Source: Brachynemurus nebulosus
Taxonomy: Eukaryota > Arthropoda > Insecta > Neuroptera > Myrmeleontidae
DNA length: 64,000 nt
Reading direction: 5' to 3'
NCBI GenBank assembly: GCA_035578155.1
Contig: JAPWDM010000005.1
Coordinates: forward strand, 12,676,832 to 12,740,831
Part shown: one piece after another, positions 31,406 to 45,091 of the stretch
How the letters are laid out: each line of letters begins with the position of its first letter
Position numbering within the stretch: position 1 is the first letter of the stretch
The notes under the pieces: generated by a model
Database searches by the model: none
What the model was told of the DNA's origin: nothing
The model's input: only the letters and a program-made list of their open reading frames with translations
Translations under genes and position numbers: made by a program

Positions 31406-34400
31406 ATACTGAAATAGTGTGCGTCAAAAGGACGACGATGTATGATTAACCTATATTTTTTTTTAAAGATTTTGTACTCCACATATAAAAGTTTTCCTAA
31501 TTTTTCTAAAATTTATTAAAGATATGGATGTTATAATTAATTTATTCAATGATTATGATAATATGAAAGAGGATTACAGCTGTTTGACTTATAGAGACGA
31601 CATAATACTGAAGTTTGAATATATTGAATCGAAAACTAAAGAATGCGTTTCGAATGACCTAATAAAAGATTAACAATTTATTTTGTGGAAAATATTTTAA
31701 TTTTTATTATTTTTTGAGATCTTATTCGAAAAATTACTAACAAATTTTAGAAAATTTACAAATGTGCCTAATGGGGGAAATAACTACATATCTATGGGAA
31801 TATTTATGACTGAGAAATTTCACATTCTGTAAAGTCACACATGTCCACTGATTCATAATAGTTCATAAATTAATTATTACAATTGATGTATTTATATATT
31901 TTTTAATTTTTATAATGAAAATATGCTTTGATAAAAAGATTAAAAAAATTAATAAATATTTACATTAAGAAATTTTTCCAAATCCAATTTTTTTAAATAT
32001 TTTGTTTGCTTTTGTAGTACTGTTATGTAAAAAAAATGTTTTTTGCAAATAAACTCTACAACTCTCCGTAAAAAGTCCATTCGTCGAAACGACGCCGATG
32101 TATGATTAACTTGACTCGTAGACCAACGTATGATTCTAGGGTTAAAAAAAAAATTGGTACCTACATAAAAGCATTTGTAGTGTACACTTTTTTAAAAAAG
32201 AAACGATTTCTCTAATATCAAGTGTGTAATTTTTATATATTTTTAAGAAATAGAATTTAGCCGGCTTTCTGTTTTTAAACCATCTTCAGGTGAATACAAT
32301 TAACGAATTTTTATTTGGGTAACAACTGTTTATAGCATAAGAGCAAGTTTTGATAGAACTTTCATGGTTTATTGTAATACCTACTGTTAAGAAGAAACCA
32401 GTCTTCTAACAGCCTGTAAATAAAATATTTTGAAATCAAGTATACAAATAAATGTACTGCCAACTTAAATTTTAAGCTGAGAAAAGAAATAATAAAAAAC
32501 TAGAATGAATAACTTATTTACGTTAATACAAAAAATTTATTTAAAAGTTCAAGTGACAAGAATATATTTGATATTTCATTAGTTTGAAAAGTGGAAAATT
32601 CATAATAGCTGATGGAAAACGTCAATATGAAGAAGACAAGTTTTTCTAACAACTACCAACTAACTCTTGAAATTGATTTTATAAAAAGAAACGGTATTTA
32701 GTATGTGATAAGGATAATATTTATGGTAAAGTAAATTAATTTTGATAATTTTTTTTATTTTGCTATAAGTATCACTAATATTCTTTTACTGATTCGATTT
32801 TTAATCGTACTGATTTAATTGTAACTCGACTTGTAAAGATGCCATATACATAACAATTTCTAAGAATGTTCAAACCTTGTTCCAATATAACTTTTCCTTT
32901 CAATTTAGTTCTAAATAAAATATCACCGCGGAGTGAATAATCAAGTGTCGTTAAATCACCTAACTTTACCATAATTTTTGATTCAAATCTTAAATTACTG
33001 GTCGAAAATAAAATAAAGATGTTAACGAATTCAATTCATAACTTTATCGACCCATGTTTTTTTAGTGAAATATGAAACATATACCTACTGTAAAATTGTT
33101 AAATATACCACGTCGTTGTTCACACCTTTCTAATTATCTCAGGTATAATATATCTAAAAATAAAACGTAGTAAGCTAAGAATTTTGAGCGGTAAATCTAG
33201 TTGTTACATAATTAGATTTTTTAATAAATATTAGTTATCAGTTTTTGTTTTATTTCAAGACTCTCTCATAAATAATTTTGATAATCGATGCGAAAAAAAA
33301 TTTTTAAAATAATATATAATAAATACCTAAGAAATTAATTAAAACTTAACTAAAAAAATATCATTTGATTATTAACAGCACTACGAAAGACCGCGATATC
33401 TGTGACGTCACAATGGATATAATATACCTATTCAATACAAAAATATTTTTAACAAGTAAAAATTGCATAGCAAAAATAATTCAAAATAAAAAGCCATTGT
33501 GTTTTTAGGTAGGTTACCATTATGACGTTACGTATGCGCTCCGGAACTGTCGGCCCGTTATCAGTTCTAAGTTTAAAAATTTTAAATATTTTTTACCATT
33601 TGCATCTAAATACCTTTACCAATTGCTAAAGGACTGTAACCATTACTTAAGCAAATTATTTGATAATATACTAATAAATAAATATGAAAATTAAGTATTG
33701 TTTTTAAATACCAATCAAAGATTAGGTAATTTTTCATAGAGTAAAATCTTTTGAAATACTAACTAAAGTTTGTATAGTTGTTGTGTCACATAGTTCCTCC
33801 TATATTACTATGGCCCATTTCGCTTAAATTTAACCATGCTACATCACTTATGAATTTAAATTATTTCCGTTTTCTTGGCTTTATCTCTTTCATTATTGCA
33901 TTTACGTAAATTTTAAATTTACAATTTGTATTTAGAAAAGAATGGAAGATAGGTTTGTTTCGAATATAAGAATTATTTAATATCTTAACAATGACTCATG
34001 ATTAATTGTATTTGAAATAGGGTAACATATATGCTATAAAATTTCAATTGTTTTAAAAACGTGTGGTATGGTAACAATTTATTTAATAGTTAAAGTTAGG
34101 AGTGTTGACGGTAACTACATACGATACCAAATAGCACCGTATAATTATAATGACTACAATTTTTGTTTTGTTTCGTTGTAATCTTATACTTATTACTGAA
34201 AGAGTTGAGTCTTGTTTGCACAAATCTGGCTTAACAATATACGACAACAATAATAATAATAAACGTATTTCGTATAGAGTTACTCTTTACATATTATAAC
34301 AAAAAAGTCACCATTATATTCGCGTCTTTTTAGTCCCTCTACACTACACCGTACACAATAATAAAACTCGATAGACATTTTTATTTGAACAAGATTTAAC

Positions 34401-35064
34401 AATATAAAAGAATATTGTTTGGACGAAGAATCAAACATTGCGAGAGCGCCGCGTCGTGTGTCGGTTGAAAACGTTATACGGCAACCAACAAACATAGGTA
34501 TAGGCACCTCACAATATCCTAAATACACAACACAAAACTTACCATTGTAGTGTTGTCGAAGAAAAGAGGAAAACCAAAGAAGCATTGTGGATGGAATTGA
34601 GGAAAAGAAATGTGTGGTATATGTATTTGTATGTGTGCGGCTATGTACATATCGGCATGTGTGTGTGAGTGGCTGTGTGTGTCGGTATGTATTTTATTTG
34701 TTCGAAGTAGACATTGTGGAGTTCAGTCTCACATTGTATGTAAGAAGATCCCGAAGGCGATGGTTGATGCAGTACAATATGAACCGTACAAATTTATATT
34801 ATATAAATCAATATAAGTGCGATATACCGGATGTCGATTTAATAATCAGCCATAGAAAATTTCTAGAAATGTTACGAATGAAAAAGTTAGTAATATTTTT
34901 TTTTTACCTAAAGGTTGTCGCATATACATGGTTTCAAAATGACGTCTTTGAACGACGTTGGGTTTTTTTTTGACTGGGACCCCTCCCACCCACACAAAAG
35001 ATATAAAACAATAAAAGAATTAAATTAAATAATGTAAAAAACCAAAACGAATCAATAATATTGA
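31406..35064. other. Non-coding tract, 3.6 kb
   Basis: GACGATGTATGATTAAC (31433) and ACGCCGATGTATGATTAACT (32092) are short direct repeats. Poly-A/T runs are common. A GC-richer patch with CGAGAGCGCCGCGTCGTGTG lies at about 34440. The 101-codon minus frame at 34280-34585 and the 128-codon plus frame at 34587-34973 show no recognisable domain, and the second reads through a GT-rich repeat. Confidence 0.4.
34612..34692. repeat. GT-rich low-complexity stretch
   Basis: Alternating TGTATGTG, CATGTGTGTGTGAGTGGC and TGTGTGTGTCGG units. It drives the Cys- and Val-rich translations seen in two frames here. Confidence 0.7.
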
Positions 35065-35435
35065 TCCCAACGAAAAACATTTCATGTTAAAAATTTAACC
35101 AAGACTCGCAACTATTTTACTCTTAAAAAAGTTATGAGATCTAATGTTGCGCCAAGCCCAAAATAAGTCGGCATCATGGTTAAATCAAGTTATAAGGCTT
35201 GGCCGATTCCCGGAAGTATGGTATGTAGCCAATGGTCAATAGCACAATAATCTGCTATGGGCTGTTAATGTTTGGTTTTATTTACCATAGTTTCGCGAAA
35301 CGGCCAAGCCTTATAACTTGATTTGATCATGATGTCGACTTATTTGGGGCTTGGTGCAACATTAGATCTCATAACTTTTTAAGAGTAAAATAGTTGTCAG
35401 TCTAAATTTTTAATATAAAATGTTTTTTGTTGGGA
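35065..35435. repeat. Palindrome at the head of composite C
   Basis: The left arm 35065-35205 and right arm 35301-35435 are inverted copies (for example TTATGAGATCTAATGTTGC against GCAACATTAGATCTCATAA and CAAGTTATAAGGCTTGGCC against GGCCAAGCCTTATAACTTG), around a loop of about 95 bp. Confidence 0.9.
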
Positions 35436-36495
35436 TTTCAGTTCTTTTTGTAAGTTGTTCGTGTTTTTTATTTTTACAGGGTGTATATCCTGGACATAAG
35501 AAGCTCTTTTGAGTTCTTCTTGTAGGTTGTTCGTGTTTTTTTTCTTTTTACTGGGACTACTTCCTGGACATCAGAAGCTTCTATCTTAATTGCCCATTCC
35601 CTATCTTCTCTTTTAGTTGTGGGTATTGATGGTAACTGGCAACAAGTCTGAGCGGTACTGAGCCCTTAGCTAACACACATCATGGGTCACGTTATTTGTA
35701 CGCTCAATCCGCCCTGTATACCAACACCAAGTTTCATTTTATGAATATTTCTTAAAATTTAACATTAGTAGTAGTAAAATTAAAAATACATGTTTGTAGA
35801 TGGTATTATTAATTTTTGAAAACGAGTAAATATTTAAATTTCGTAACAAATTCAGCCTCCGGAAATTTAGTACAGTGATGGGGAGTAATTTGAGTCGAAT
35901 TATTTACGCCTATGCGCTTTTACAACGCTTTGATTAGCTGGATCAGTGATACCGTAAGGAAATCTAGAACTCACCTGTCACCTACTTCTAATTATCATAT
36001 CAATTTGAAACCTTGTAAACTACTGCAATTCTATAAGTTACAATGTAATTATATGGCATCATAGAGCAAATAAATTGCCGTCATTAAGCGAATAATCGAG
36101 TAGACATTTTTTGACGTTTTAAACTGTCAAATATTTTCAAAGTTTTAAAAACCACCAATTTTTCTCATAGTAACAAGAAAAGTAAATAATTGTTTCCTAG
36201 TTACAAATACAAAACATACCCAAGAGCTTTTTGAATTAATTTTAATTTTATTTTATTTACATATAAATATACCTGCAACATACTTTATTATTTATAAGAG
36301 GTTGAAGAGGAAAAATCAAAGATTTGTTAATTTTTTCGTTAGTTTTATGCTAAACCCAGCCTACATACCAAATTTCAACTTTCTAAGACTTCGGGAAGTA
36401 CTCTATAATTTTGATGATCATCAGTGAGTGAGTGACGAATTTAATGAAATTTGCGTATTAATAAAATCTAAAGTAATAAGGCTATAAAACCGAAA
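35436..36495 (+). mobile_element. Composite C, copy 2 body
   Basis: Two AGTT.TT.TTGTA.GTTGTTCGTG blocks, then TTGATGGTAACTGGCAACAA and a long stretch parallel to 17860-18705. Highly similar in sequence and order, so the two loci share a duplicated mobile or segmental unit. No coding. Confidence 0.75.
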
Positions 36496-36793
36496 TTTGC
36501 TGTGTGCCATTAGGCTTGTGACTGCATTCTATCCCGATAATTTGAACTCTTAAGTATTATCCAGGCTGAAGTTATCAGGATCCAAAAAATAGGCTGCACT
36601 ACTTCGAGAAAAGCTACTGCAGTGCCCTGTTTGTTTTGTTTTGCTCGTCTTGGCGGGGGCACTGCCGTGCCTCCAGATTCAGATATTCAAAACATATAGT
36701 TTGATCAGACTTTTCAAAAAATCGGACCCTAACTATTTGCCTCATTTGTCTATGCGATAATCCGGCCCTGAATGTCAATATTTATCTGAATTA
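36496..36793 (+). repeat. Module D, copy 2 (hAT-like end)
   Basis: It runs from TGCTGTGTGCCATTAGGCTT through GGCGGGGGCACTGCCGTGCC to TCCGGCCCTG. The last ten bases are the form seen at hAT-like termini (reverse complement CAGGGCCGGA). The match with 40548-40846 continues past that end for about 25 bp, so the two copies share flanking sequence too. Confidence 0.6.
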
Positions 36794-37030
36794 CATTGTC
36801 GACCAAGTAGTCGAAAAACGGCATTTCATGTTACACGACCTAATATTATTCCAGTTAATAGTGAAAATGTCTTCAAGCTACAAAATTATGTTTAAAATTG
36901 AAGAGTTACTTTTAAACATTTCTCTAATGCTTAAAATAGTGACGATATTTGTCTAAATTACCTGGCTGGCCAAATGGTTGGAAAATAGCATTCCATATTA
37001 CACAACATATTCTCTATCAAATCCTGTAGT
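36775..37030 (+). repeat. Repeat P, copy 3
   Basis: CAATATTTATCTGAATTACA, CCAAGTAGTCGAAAAACGGC, then a second diverged round with GATATTTGTCTAAATTACCT and CCAAATGGTTGGAAAATAGC. P is itself internally duplicated with a period near 170 bp. Confidence 0.5.
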
Positions 37031-38117
37031 ACAATTTTTCAAAATCCTCTTATAACTAACTGATGCATGTATCTACATATTTATGTTGTGGAGAACGATC
37101 ATTAAATAAAAAATTTTTCAATAGCAAATGCTAATTAAGTAATTAACTAATTAATTCATCAACTAATTAAATAATGATATAGTGTCAAATATTATCAGTT
37201 CAATATATGTATATATATAATGAACCAAAGAATTCACTGACAAATTTGAAATTATTTTAATGTGTTTGTAATGTACTAAACATGTAACTCGATGTGAACC
37301 GCGCTTTTACATGTATCCTCACTGATGCGTGACTAAAACTATGAGCAAAAAAAAGTAAGCAAGTTTTGCAAAACTGAAATATCATACCGTCAGTAACCTA
37401 AATAAAAAAAAAACATAGGGATCCGTTATTTAAGTCGATGAGTTTCAAAACCACCTAATTGACGATTTTTTCAAAATTGAGTTAGATACGGTTTATTATG
37501 CAGGAGGATAAACTGCACCAAAAAATACCAACTAGACGGTGCAAAGTCAGCTTTTTTCTCTTTAATCTGAATGACAAAAATACGAAACTGTTTCAAAATT
37601 TTCCTGCAATATTTTCCTTTAGGAAAAACATGGTTGTTGCAAGCAACACAAACTAGTTGCAAAACTATCTAATTAGTTATATAAAAATGGCATCATTAGA
37701 AAAATCTGGAACAAAAAGTAGCTAGTTAGGTGGTCAATACGTAACACTGCAGAGCCTGCAGAGGATTAAATAATTGTATGTGATACTTTTATTACTCTCT
37801 CTAAGAAAATATTTACTATTGAAATAACTAGAAAAAATACAAAGAAATTAACTTGTGGAATTGTCAAATATAATAGGCTGTGAATGTGTGCAGAATAAAA
37901 TTGTGTGAAACATCGTGGTTCTGATTTGAGTTTTACTATTAAATTACAGTAAAGAAACATTATAGTAAAGAGACTTGTTTTATGGGAAAATATTCTACTA
38001 AATTATAAGAAAATATCTTAGTTTTCAGAGGTTATAATAAAAACGACGTTGTACGATATAAATAGATAGATTTGTACGAATGTTGTTTTATTTAAAGCAT
38101 ATTGAAAGAGTAATAAA
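37031..38117. other. Non-coding spacer
   Basis: No supportable feature. Confidence 0.45.
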
Positions 38118-38260
38118 CTGTTGCAAAAGTGTCTAATTGTTAGTGTTACTGCTGCAAAAGAGCCTAATTGTTAGTGTTACTGCTGCAAAAGTAGCTAATG
38201 ACAAAATCAATCGTTTCAAAATCATCTAATTAAAGCAAACTGTTGCAAAAGTAGCTAATT
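38118..38260. repeat. 31-bp short tandem repeat
   Basis: TGTTGCAAAAGTGTCTAATT, TGCTGCAAAAGAGCCTAATT and TGCTGCAAAAGTAGCTAATG start at 38119, 38150 and 38181, the first two each followed by GTTAGTGTTAC. A stray unit recurs near 38241. Confidence 0.85.
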
Positions 38261-39446
38261 ATAATTTTTAATCGTTATTTACTAATTATTGAAGAGTGGT
38301 ATCGTTGTCAGTATTTCTTTATAAGAACTGTATGATTTTTTCCAAAAATTTGATGGTAAAAAGCACATCAAAATCATAATTATAAGTGAGAAAACTTTTT
38401 GGTGAGAAAAATTAGATGGTTTTGAAACTCATCGACTCATTTTTGCTTGAACTACACGTATACCAAGTTTCAGCAAAATCAGAAACTGAGACCAGAGAAC
38501 CATGAAAATAGTTCTAGATATTTTTCAACAGTATAACATGAATGGCGTCTGTTCCCAATGACAGAATTTCAATTTTTGTTTTCAGGCTGTAACATAACTT
38601 TTTTAAAGTAATTCGTATAGCCCAATGTAATTAAAAGGTTAGTTAGTACGTATGCATATTTTTGTGCCGTGTACACGCAGAAATCAATTAGGAGAGAAAT
38701 AAATTTAAACAATTTAAACACAGTTTGTTTAATTAAATTATTATTTATTTCATTCACATAGGTGGGTACTGACTGATTTGTTTGTTGAAATAAATATACG
38801 TAATTTGTTATTAAAAGCAAATAGTGTTTTGTTAAACAAATAACAACAGTTCAGTTTCACGAGGAATTAAGCACTCATAAACACCTACCATTTATATTGA
38901 TTTTTTTTTAAATCTACCGGTCGGTGTATGGTGTGTTGGCCTGGTAGATAGTCATATGCGAGTATTAATACGTATCAATCAATTCTCATTATACCAATCA
39001 CAGAAAAAATGTTATTTATTTACACGAGTCCGCGCGTTATTGAATATAATCTAGGCTTGTTGAAGAGTAGAGACTAGCATGTAATCAAACATAGGTCGCT
39101 CTCGATACAGTCACCGCGAGTAGCGGAGCGGTGCGATGTGATCTATAATACATTGCATATTGTGCGATACTTACTGTATGTATTATGTTATTCGTCTATA
39201 ACATTTACAAAAATCTTCACCACACTGAGAGTGTGTTACCGACCAAGACCCGTTCGCGATAGCCGTACGCCTTTTCTCAAAAATAAAAATACACTAATTA
39301 AAAAATAAAATTTGTTTGCATTACAAGTAATGATGGTGTACGCGCTGGGAACAGTAAAATAAATAATAATTAATTTGTACATTAACATTATTAGCAATTA
39401 AAATTTATTATCAACCAATATATAAAGTTGTTTACAGAACGTTTAA
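38261..39446. other. Non-coding spacer with a CG-richer patch
   Basis: About 39050-39270 carries AGTCACCGCGAGTAGCGGAG and AAGACCCGTTCGCGATAGCC, unusual for this region. This may be a promoter or untranslated exon, but no motif proves it. Confidence 0.35.
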
Positions 39447-40319
39447 GGGGATGGTAACGTATTAAAAAATTTTTTTCTCATTATTTTTTTTATTGTTTCA
39501 TATGATTGTACAACATCTTAAGATTGTTGTGTCAAAATTTGAAACAAATCGGAGTGAAACTAACTAAGATATAGAACTTTGAGCGTTTGTTGCTCCGATA
39601 CGTTTTCGTATGCCTACCCAGCAGGTACGTGGCTTTGTGCTCTCGGAATCCCTGAATTCTTTTATTCATGGATGGGTTTTCGTAAGTACACTAATGTATA
39701 CTATAACCAATGACGTAAGTATGAAAAAATTTGTCATATTTAATTTTGGATTTTCAGGTATACAAAACTTTAAAGCGATTTTCTGACACTTGTCATTTTT
39801 GAAACCGGTGAACAGTTTAAATCAAAATCTACTCGACCGATTGTTTTGAAATTTTTTATGCAGCTTCCTTACATAAATGACCAGGTATCCCTGGGAGCTT
39901 TTCTTTTATTTTTCAAAATTATTAATTTTACAATAACAAATAGGTCAATTTTTTAGACGAAAATCGATGTTTTCAATTCTAAGTGTCACCAAAAATTAAA
40001 AAATCGAAAAAAAGAAAATTAAAGAAAAGAAAAGTTAGGAAAGAGTTTGTCTAATAATATCATTCATTTTTTTTTTATTTCGGATGATCCACTCATGAAT
40101 TATATTGTTCACCGACAAACAACTTTTTTTCGCGGCGCCTCCGAAGATTTGCTGCCGTTGGCTTAACTATTTATATTTTGTTTTAAAAAATTAAGGAAAT
40201 GTTGTTCGTAAGTTGTACTATAATGTTACGATCGATTAATTAAATTTGTATTACGGGTAGCGTCTGAAGAAATTCTTACAAGTGGGCCTTTTTTATGCCG
40301 AATTAACGATGCCATCCCC
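39447..40319. mobile_element. 873-bp TTAA-flanked TIR element
   Basis: TTAA-GGGGATGGTAACGTATTAA at the left; the inverted right end reads TTAA-GGGGATGGCATCGTTAA. Parts of the body (ATTTCGGATGATCCA; AATTTTACAATAACAAAT) recur in the 862-bp element at 54649-55510. The TTAA target indicates piggyBac-type mobilisation by inference. No transposase frame. Confidence 0.7.
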
Positions 40320-40547
40320 TTAAATTACTTGCTTGTGTAGACCATACCAATAAAATTTCAAGAGATAATTTTTTTGAAGAAAATTTTAATATATACATAA
40401 TTAATTTAAAAAAAGCTACGGCTACTACATATTTTCCTTGCCTTTTTTTAATCTTATTTTGTAAAAAATCATAGCAACCTGCACTCGATTGTGTAAGAGA
40501 CAAAGTAAGACAGACAAGTAAGGAAGACAAATATTAAAAGTCCTAAA

Positions 40548-40846
40548 TTTGCTGCGTGCCATTAGTCTCGTGACTGCATTCTATCCTGATAATTTGAGCT
40601 CTTAAATATTATCCAGACCGAAGTTATCAGGGTCCAAAATAGGCTGAACTGCTTGGAGAAAAGATACAGCAGTGCCCTGTTTGTTTTGTTTTGCTCGTCT
40701 AGGCGGGAACACTGCCGTGCCCCCAGATTCAGATATTCAAAATATATAGTTTGCTCAAATTCTTCAAAAAATCGAACTCTAACTATTTGCCTCATTTGTC
40801 TATGCGATGGTCCGGCCCTGAGTGTCAATATTTATCTGGATTACAT
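40548..40846 (+). repeat. Module D, copy 3
   Basis: GCTGCGTGCCATTAGTCTCG through GCGGGAACACTGCCGTGCCC and TCCGGCCCTG to TTTATCTGGATTACATTA. Not preceded by composite C, so D can exist alone. The 67- and 88-codon frames crossing it on both strands are accidental. Confidence 0.7.
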
Positions 40847-42572
40847 TAACTCCTAACTCCTAATATCCTATCGCTTCAAATATGAAAAGGTTACATCACT
40901 TTGAAATGTCAGAAAAGAAGAGAAGAGAATTTTATTAGAGAATTTTTTTCTCGGCTACGAATAACAGGTCGAACACAGACGTATTTTTTTTCGAAAAGGG
41001 TTATGGTGGACAGTATACTAATTTTCAGACAGCAGCCAGAAAATAAATAATAGTCATCATTTAGATTAGTTTTATTAAAGGGATGCACACAAGATTATTA
41101 AAAACTATTGATTTATCGTTAAATGCCACCAGTTTGAAAAAAATTTTGAAAATCGACGAAAAAATCAATCTGAAAAATATATTTGTTAACCAATTTCAAA
41201 AATTTTGTGTACCGCCCTAGATAATCTATCTAACTAGCTGTAGGTAAAATTTTGAAGTCAATTGAAGGAAAACTGCTGGAGATATGTTGCCCATCGTTTT
41301 TGGGTCGCTCCCATTAACAAAGAATTACCCTGTTTTTAAATGTTTAAATTGTTTAAATTTTTAATAATCGCCCTAATACGATATGTAAAGCTAAAAATAA
41401 TCACTTGGTATCGAATAATATTATATATGGCAGTAGTATATACATATACACGTATTAGTAAGAACACTATATTTCTTGTATTCCACGTATCTGAGCCATC
41501 CCTCAGGACTCGAGCTAACTTGCTTGTATATGCATCTTTACTTCACTTATCTCGTACAACCTTTATATTGTAAAACCGACTACCCCCTTATTCATTCGCC
41601 TCTACATATATATTGTCAATGTTTCTCATACATGTTTGCACACATGTATGTATGCATGTACGTGTACAAAAAGAGTAAGAAGGGAATATTTACAATCTTA
41701 CGCTTTCTCTCTTTCTTTTTACCCGGCCCATCTTTTATGTAACTGAGTAATATATGTACCTTACATCTTACAGAAACGCAGCAACCCTCACAATTTATTC
41801 CATTTTCGACGTCTATGTGCTCCTTTATAGAATCTATGTTTTATTGATGTAGATGTAGTATATGTATATATGCCGGTATATATAGAATAGAGAATTTATA
41901 ACCGAACTGTATTCAAAATAAAAGAATAAAAGTCATTTGAAAAACGAAAATATATTAAAATTAAAAAAATTATATGCAATAAATCCTCTTGGTGTAATAT
42001 TTTATCAAAAAACTGAAGTGAAAAACATTTTGTGAAATTTTATTGAATAGGAAAGCATTTTATTTGTAATATTATCCATTATCGTACCATAAAAATTTGA
42101 ATAATTAAAAAAAAAATCTAAAATTTTTCAAATAGCATAAGCTGATTATTATTACTACTAAAGATATGAAATAATGCATTTACTAAAGTACAGAGTTATC
42201 ATGTATGTAGAAAGCACCCAGAGTATTCACTTTTAACTCAGAACACCATTTTCTCTCAAAAAACTTGCCAACTGTCAAGTAGTTTTATGGGAAACTTGAT
42301 TACTTAACTCATATGATTCAGAGGAAAATTTTGCTTAAAACTACGGTGCAATATTAGTCGTCCTAACTTTAAGAATGAGTTAAATCCATTCAAGAAAACA
42401 ATTCGATAAATCTATCTTTTGGCCTTTCTCAACGTCTAAATTCAACAATTTGTTTCCTTTTTATATATTTTATTCTATATTTATCATTTATTTACTAATT
42501 TAATGTTATGGAATCCAGACAGATTCTATTTCACGGGTTGTTGAAGTTTTGAAGTCTACAGAAAAAAAGTTA
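40847..42572. other. Non-coding spacer
   Basis: Contains ATGTATGTATGCATGTACGT near 41645. Frames at 41340-41742 have no recognisable content. Confidence 0.45.
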
Positions 42573-43152
42573 TTAAGGTCCCATCACAGTGTGATCAGCT
42601 GAAAAATAGTCAATTTTCGCGATTTTTTTTTCGAATGAATAGGATAGGGAAATGGGATTGAATTATTTTTTACGATTAATACCACTATTTAACAATACAA
42701 AAAAATTTTTTTTTTTATTTATTTTTTATAACTATTATAATTTTTTGAAAAAAGTGTATTTAAAAAAGGGCGAAAATCGGTGCCCACGATTGCGGCCGCA
42801 GTTTTCATCCGAGAAAAAAATCAAATAGATTATAAATCTGTAGGTAAGCCACTATGTACCTATGGGAGCTTTTTTTTTTTCTTTTAAAATCTTCCTATTT
42901 TTTCACACGAAAAACTATAAAAAATTTTGTATTATTTATTCAAACCGCTGCCATTTTTTCAAATTTCAAAGAAAAAATAGCTCCCATAGGTACATAGCGG
43001 CTTACCTACAGATTTATAATTTATTTGATCTGCTTTTGCGGATGAAAACTGCGGCCGCAATCGGGGGCACCGATTTTCGACCTTTTTTAAAGACACTTCT
43101 TTCAAAAAATTATAATAATTATAAAGAATAAATAAAAATGAATAAAAAAAAA

Positions 43153-45034
43153 CGCCGTGAGCAGCGGGGCCCCATCACGGTAGTCGAATTTTCCCCTTCA
43201 TCTTCGGTATTGAATGTTTACAAGCGAAATGTGATTGAAAGTCTACAACCGAATTATCATTTTGTTGGTTTTAAAACTGGTGATGAGTGTTCGGCTGATC
43301 GAGGCTTTAAAAAAAGGTTCTAAGTATTTAAGGGCTGTATCTCAGTAAATTTCAATTTTGTGCCGTAAACAGGTAGCAGAAAAAAAACCAACACAATTCG
43401 TACGAGGGCATTCCTGCCCATGTTTATCCGCTAATTGCCTTTATGTTTTAGTTTTAAATATTAAAAAAGGACCTTAAATAGTAAACTGGAAGGCCTTTAT
43501 AAAGATATTTTTTCTTTCAAAAAAAAAAAAATAATAATAAAAAATAAAAAAAATAAAAAATAAAAAATTATTTCTTCGGTATTGAGTGTCTACAAGCGAA
43601 ATATAATTGAAAGTCCACAAGCGATTTGTAATTTTGGTGGTTTCAAAACTGATAATGAGTGTCCGGTTGATCGGGGCTTTATAAAAAGATTTTAAGTTTT
43701 TAAGGGCTGAATCTCAGTAAATTTTAATTTTGTGCCGATAGAAGTTAACAGGGAAAAAGCCAACACAATTCGTACGAGGGCATTTCCATCCATGCTTATC
43801 CGCCAATTGCCTTTGTGTTTTACTTTTAAATATTAAAAAAGGAACTTAAATAGTAAACTGGAAGGCTTTTATGAAGATATTTTTTCTTTCCAAAAAAATC
43901 CAAAATTTCTATTTTATAAATAACAAAAATCCAAAATTCCTAAATAATAATTAAATAAATAAATAAACAGTGACTTTAATAACATTTGCAAATTACTTAA
44001 TATGTATGTATTTCATTTGTTAAAAAATTGTATTCACTTTTTTTTAAATTTTTTAAAATTACTATTCGCCTACTTGTATTTAGAATAAACATAATGCTTT
44101 TAAAACACATTTAACAATAGAATTCAATTCCGATGTAAAAATGGGAGAAGTGGGGGGAAAAGTGATGCGGACTCCCTACAAGGTACTAGCTGGATACTAA
44201 CTGAATACACGTACAAAATTTCAGCCCTCTAGGTTTCCTTATGGAGTCTCTAGACGTGTTAGAAAACAAGCAAAAAAATTAAGGAAATATTGGCGTAAAA
44301 ATCGTGGGGGTAAGGGTTAAAAGTTGAAACCTCCAAAAAACAGTGTCTGGCTATTAGCTTAACCTGTACACCAAATTTCAGCCCTCTAGGTTTATTTGGG
44401 GAGATTTTGACCCGAACGAAACTGTTAAAAAACAAGAAAAATCATGTTCTTTTGGGTATAAAAATGGTGGGGGTAGGGGTTAAAAGTCGAGACCCCCAAA
44501 AGGCACCCCCTTGATACTAACTCAATCCGAATACAAAATTTCAGCCCTCTAGGTTTATTCGGGTGACCTGTGCGAGTGGTACAAACTTCGAAAACGTCGA
44601 AAATGCATGAAATTGTAGCTTAAAAATGAGGGGGGTGGGGGTAAAATATTAAAACCTCCAAAAAGTACAACCTAGGTACGAACTTTATCAACACACCAAA
44701 TTTCAACCCTCTACGTTAATTCTGGGGGGCTGGGGGCCTGTTAGATCCAGCGAAAATCGTTTTTCCCTCCTCTACTCCCACCATATCATCCTAGGAAGCT
44801 GAATTTTGGATATGTTGTAGATAATTGACCGAAACATTATTTAAAACCGGTTTGGAAAAGTTTTATTGCTTTTCCGCCCCCCACCATCCCCTTAAAGGTC
44901 GGGTCAGAAAAAAAATTTGCCCAAAATTTGACCCCACTTTGATAGTATTGTTGTGCATTGGAATAAGCCCCACTTACCAAATTTCATCTCTTAACTTCCA
45001 TAGGGGGGCCCTACATATATTAAAAGGTTGCGGG

Positions 45035-45091
<57 letters not shown>

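Noticed and set aside
34587..34973. 128-codon plus-strand frame, longest in the window
   Set aside because: It crosses a GT-rich repeat, an overlapping 68-codon frame reads equally well, and no domain is recognisable. A terminal exon of an unknown gene cannot be excluded.
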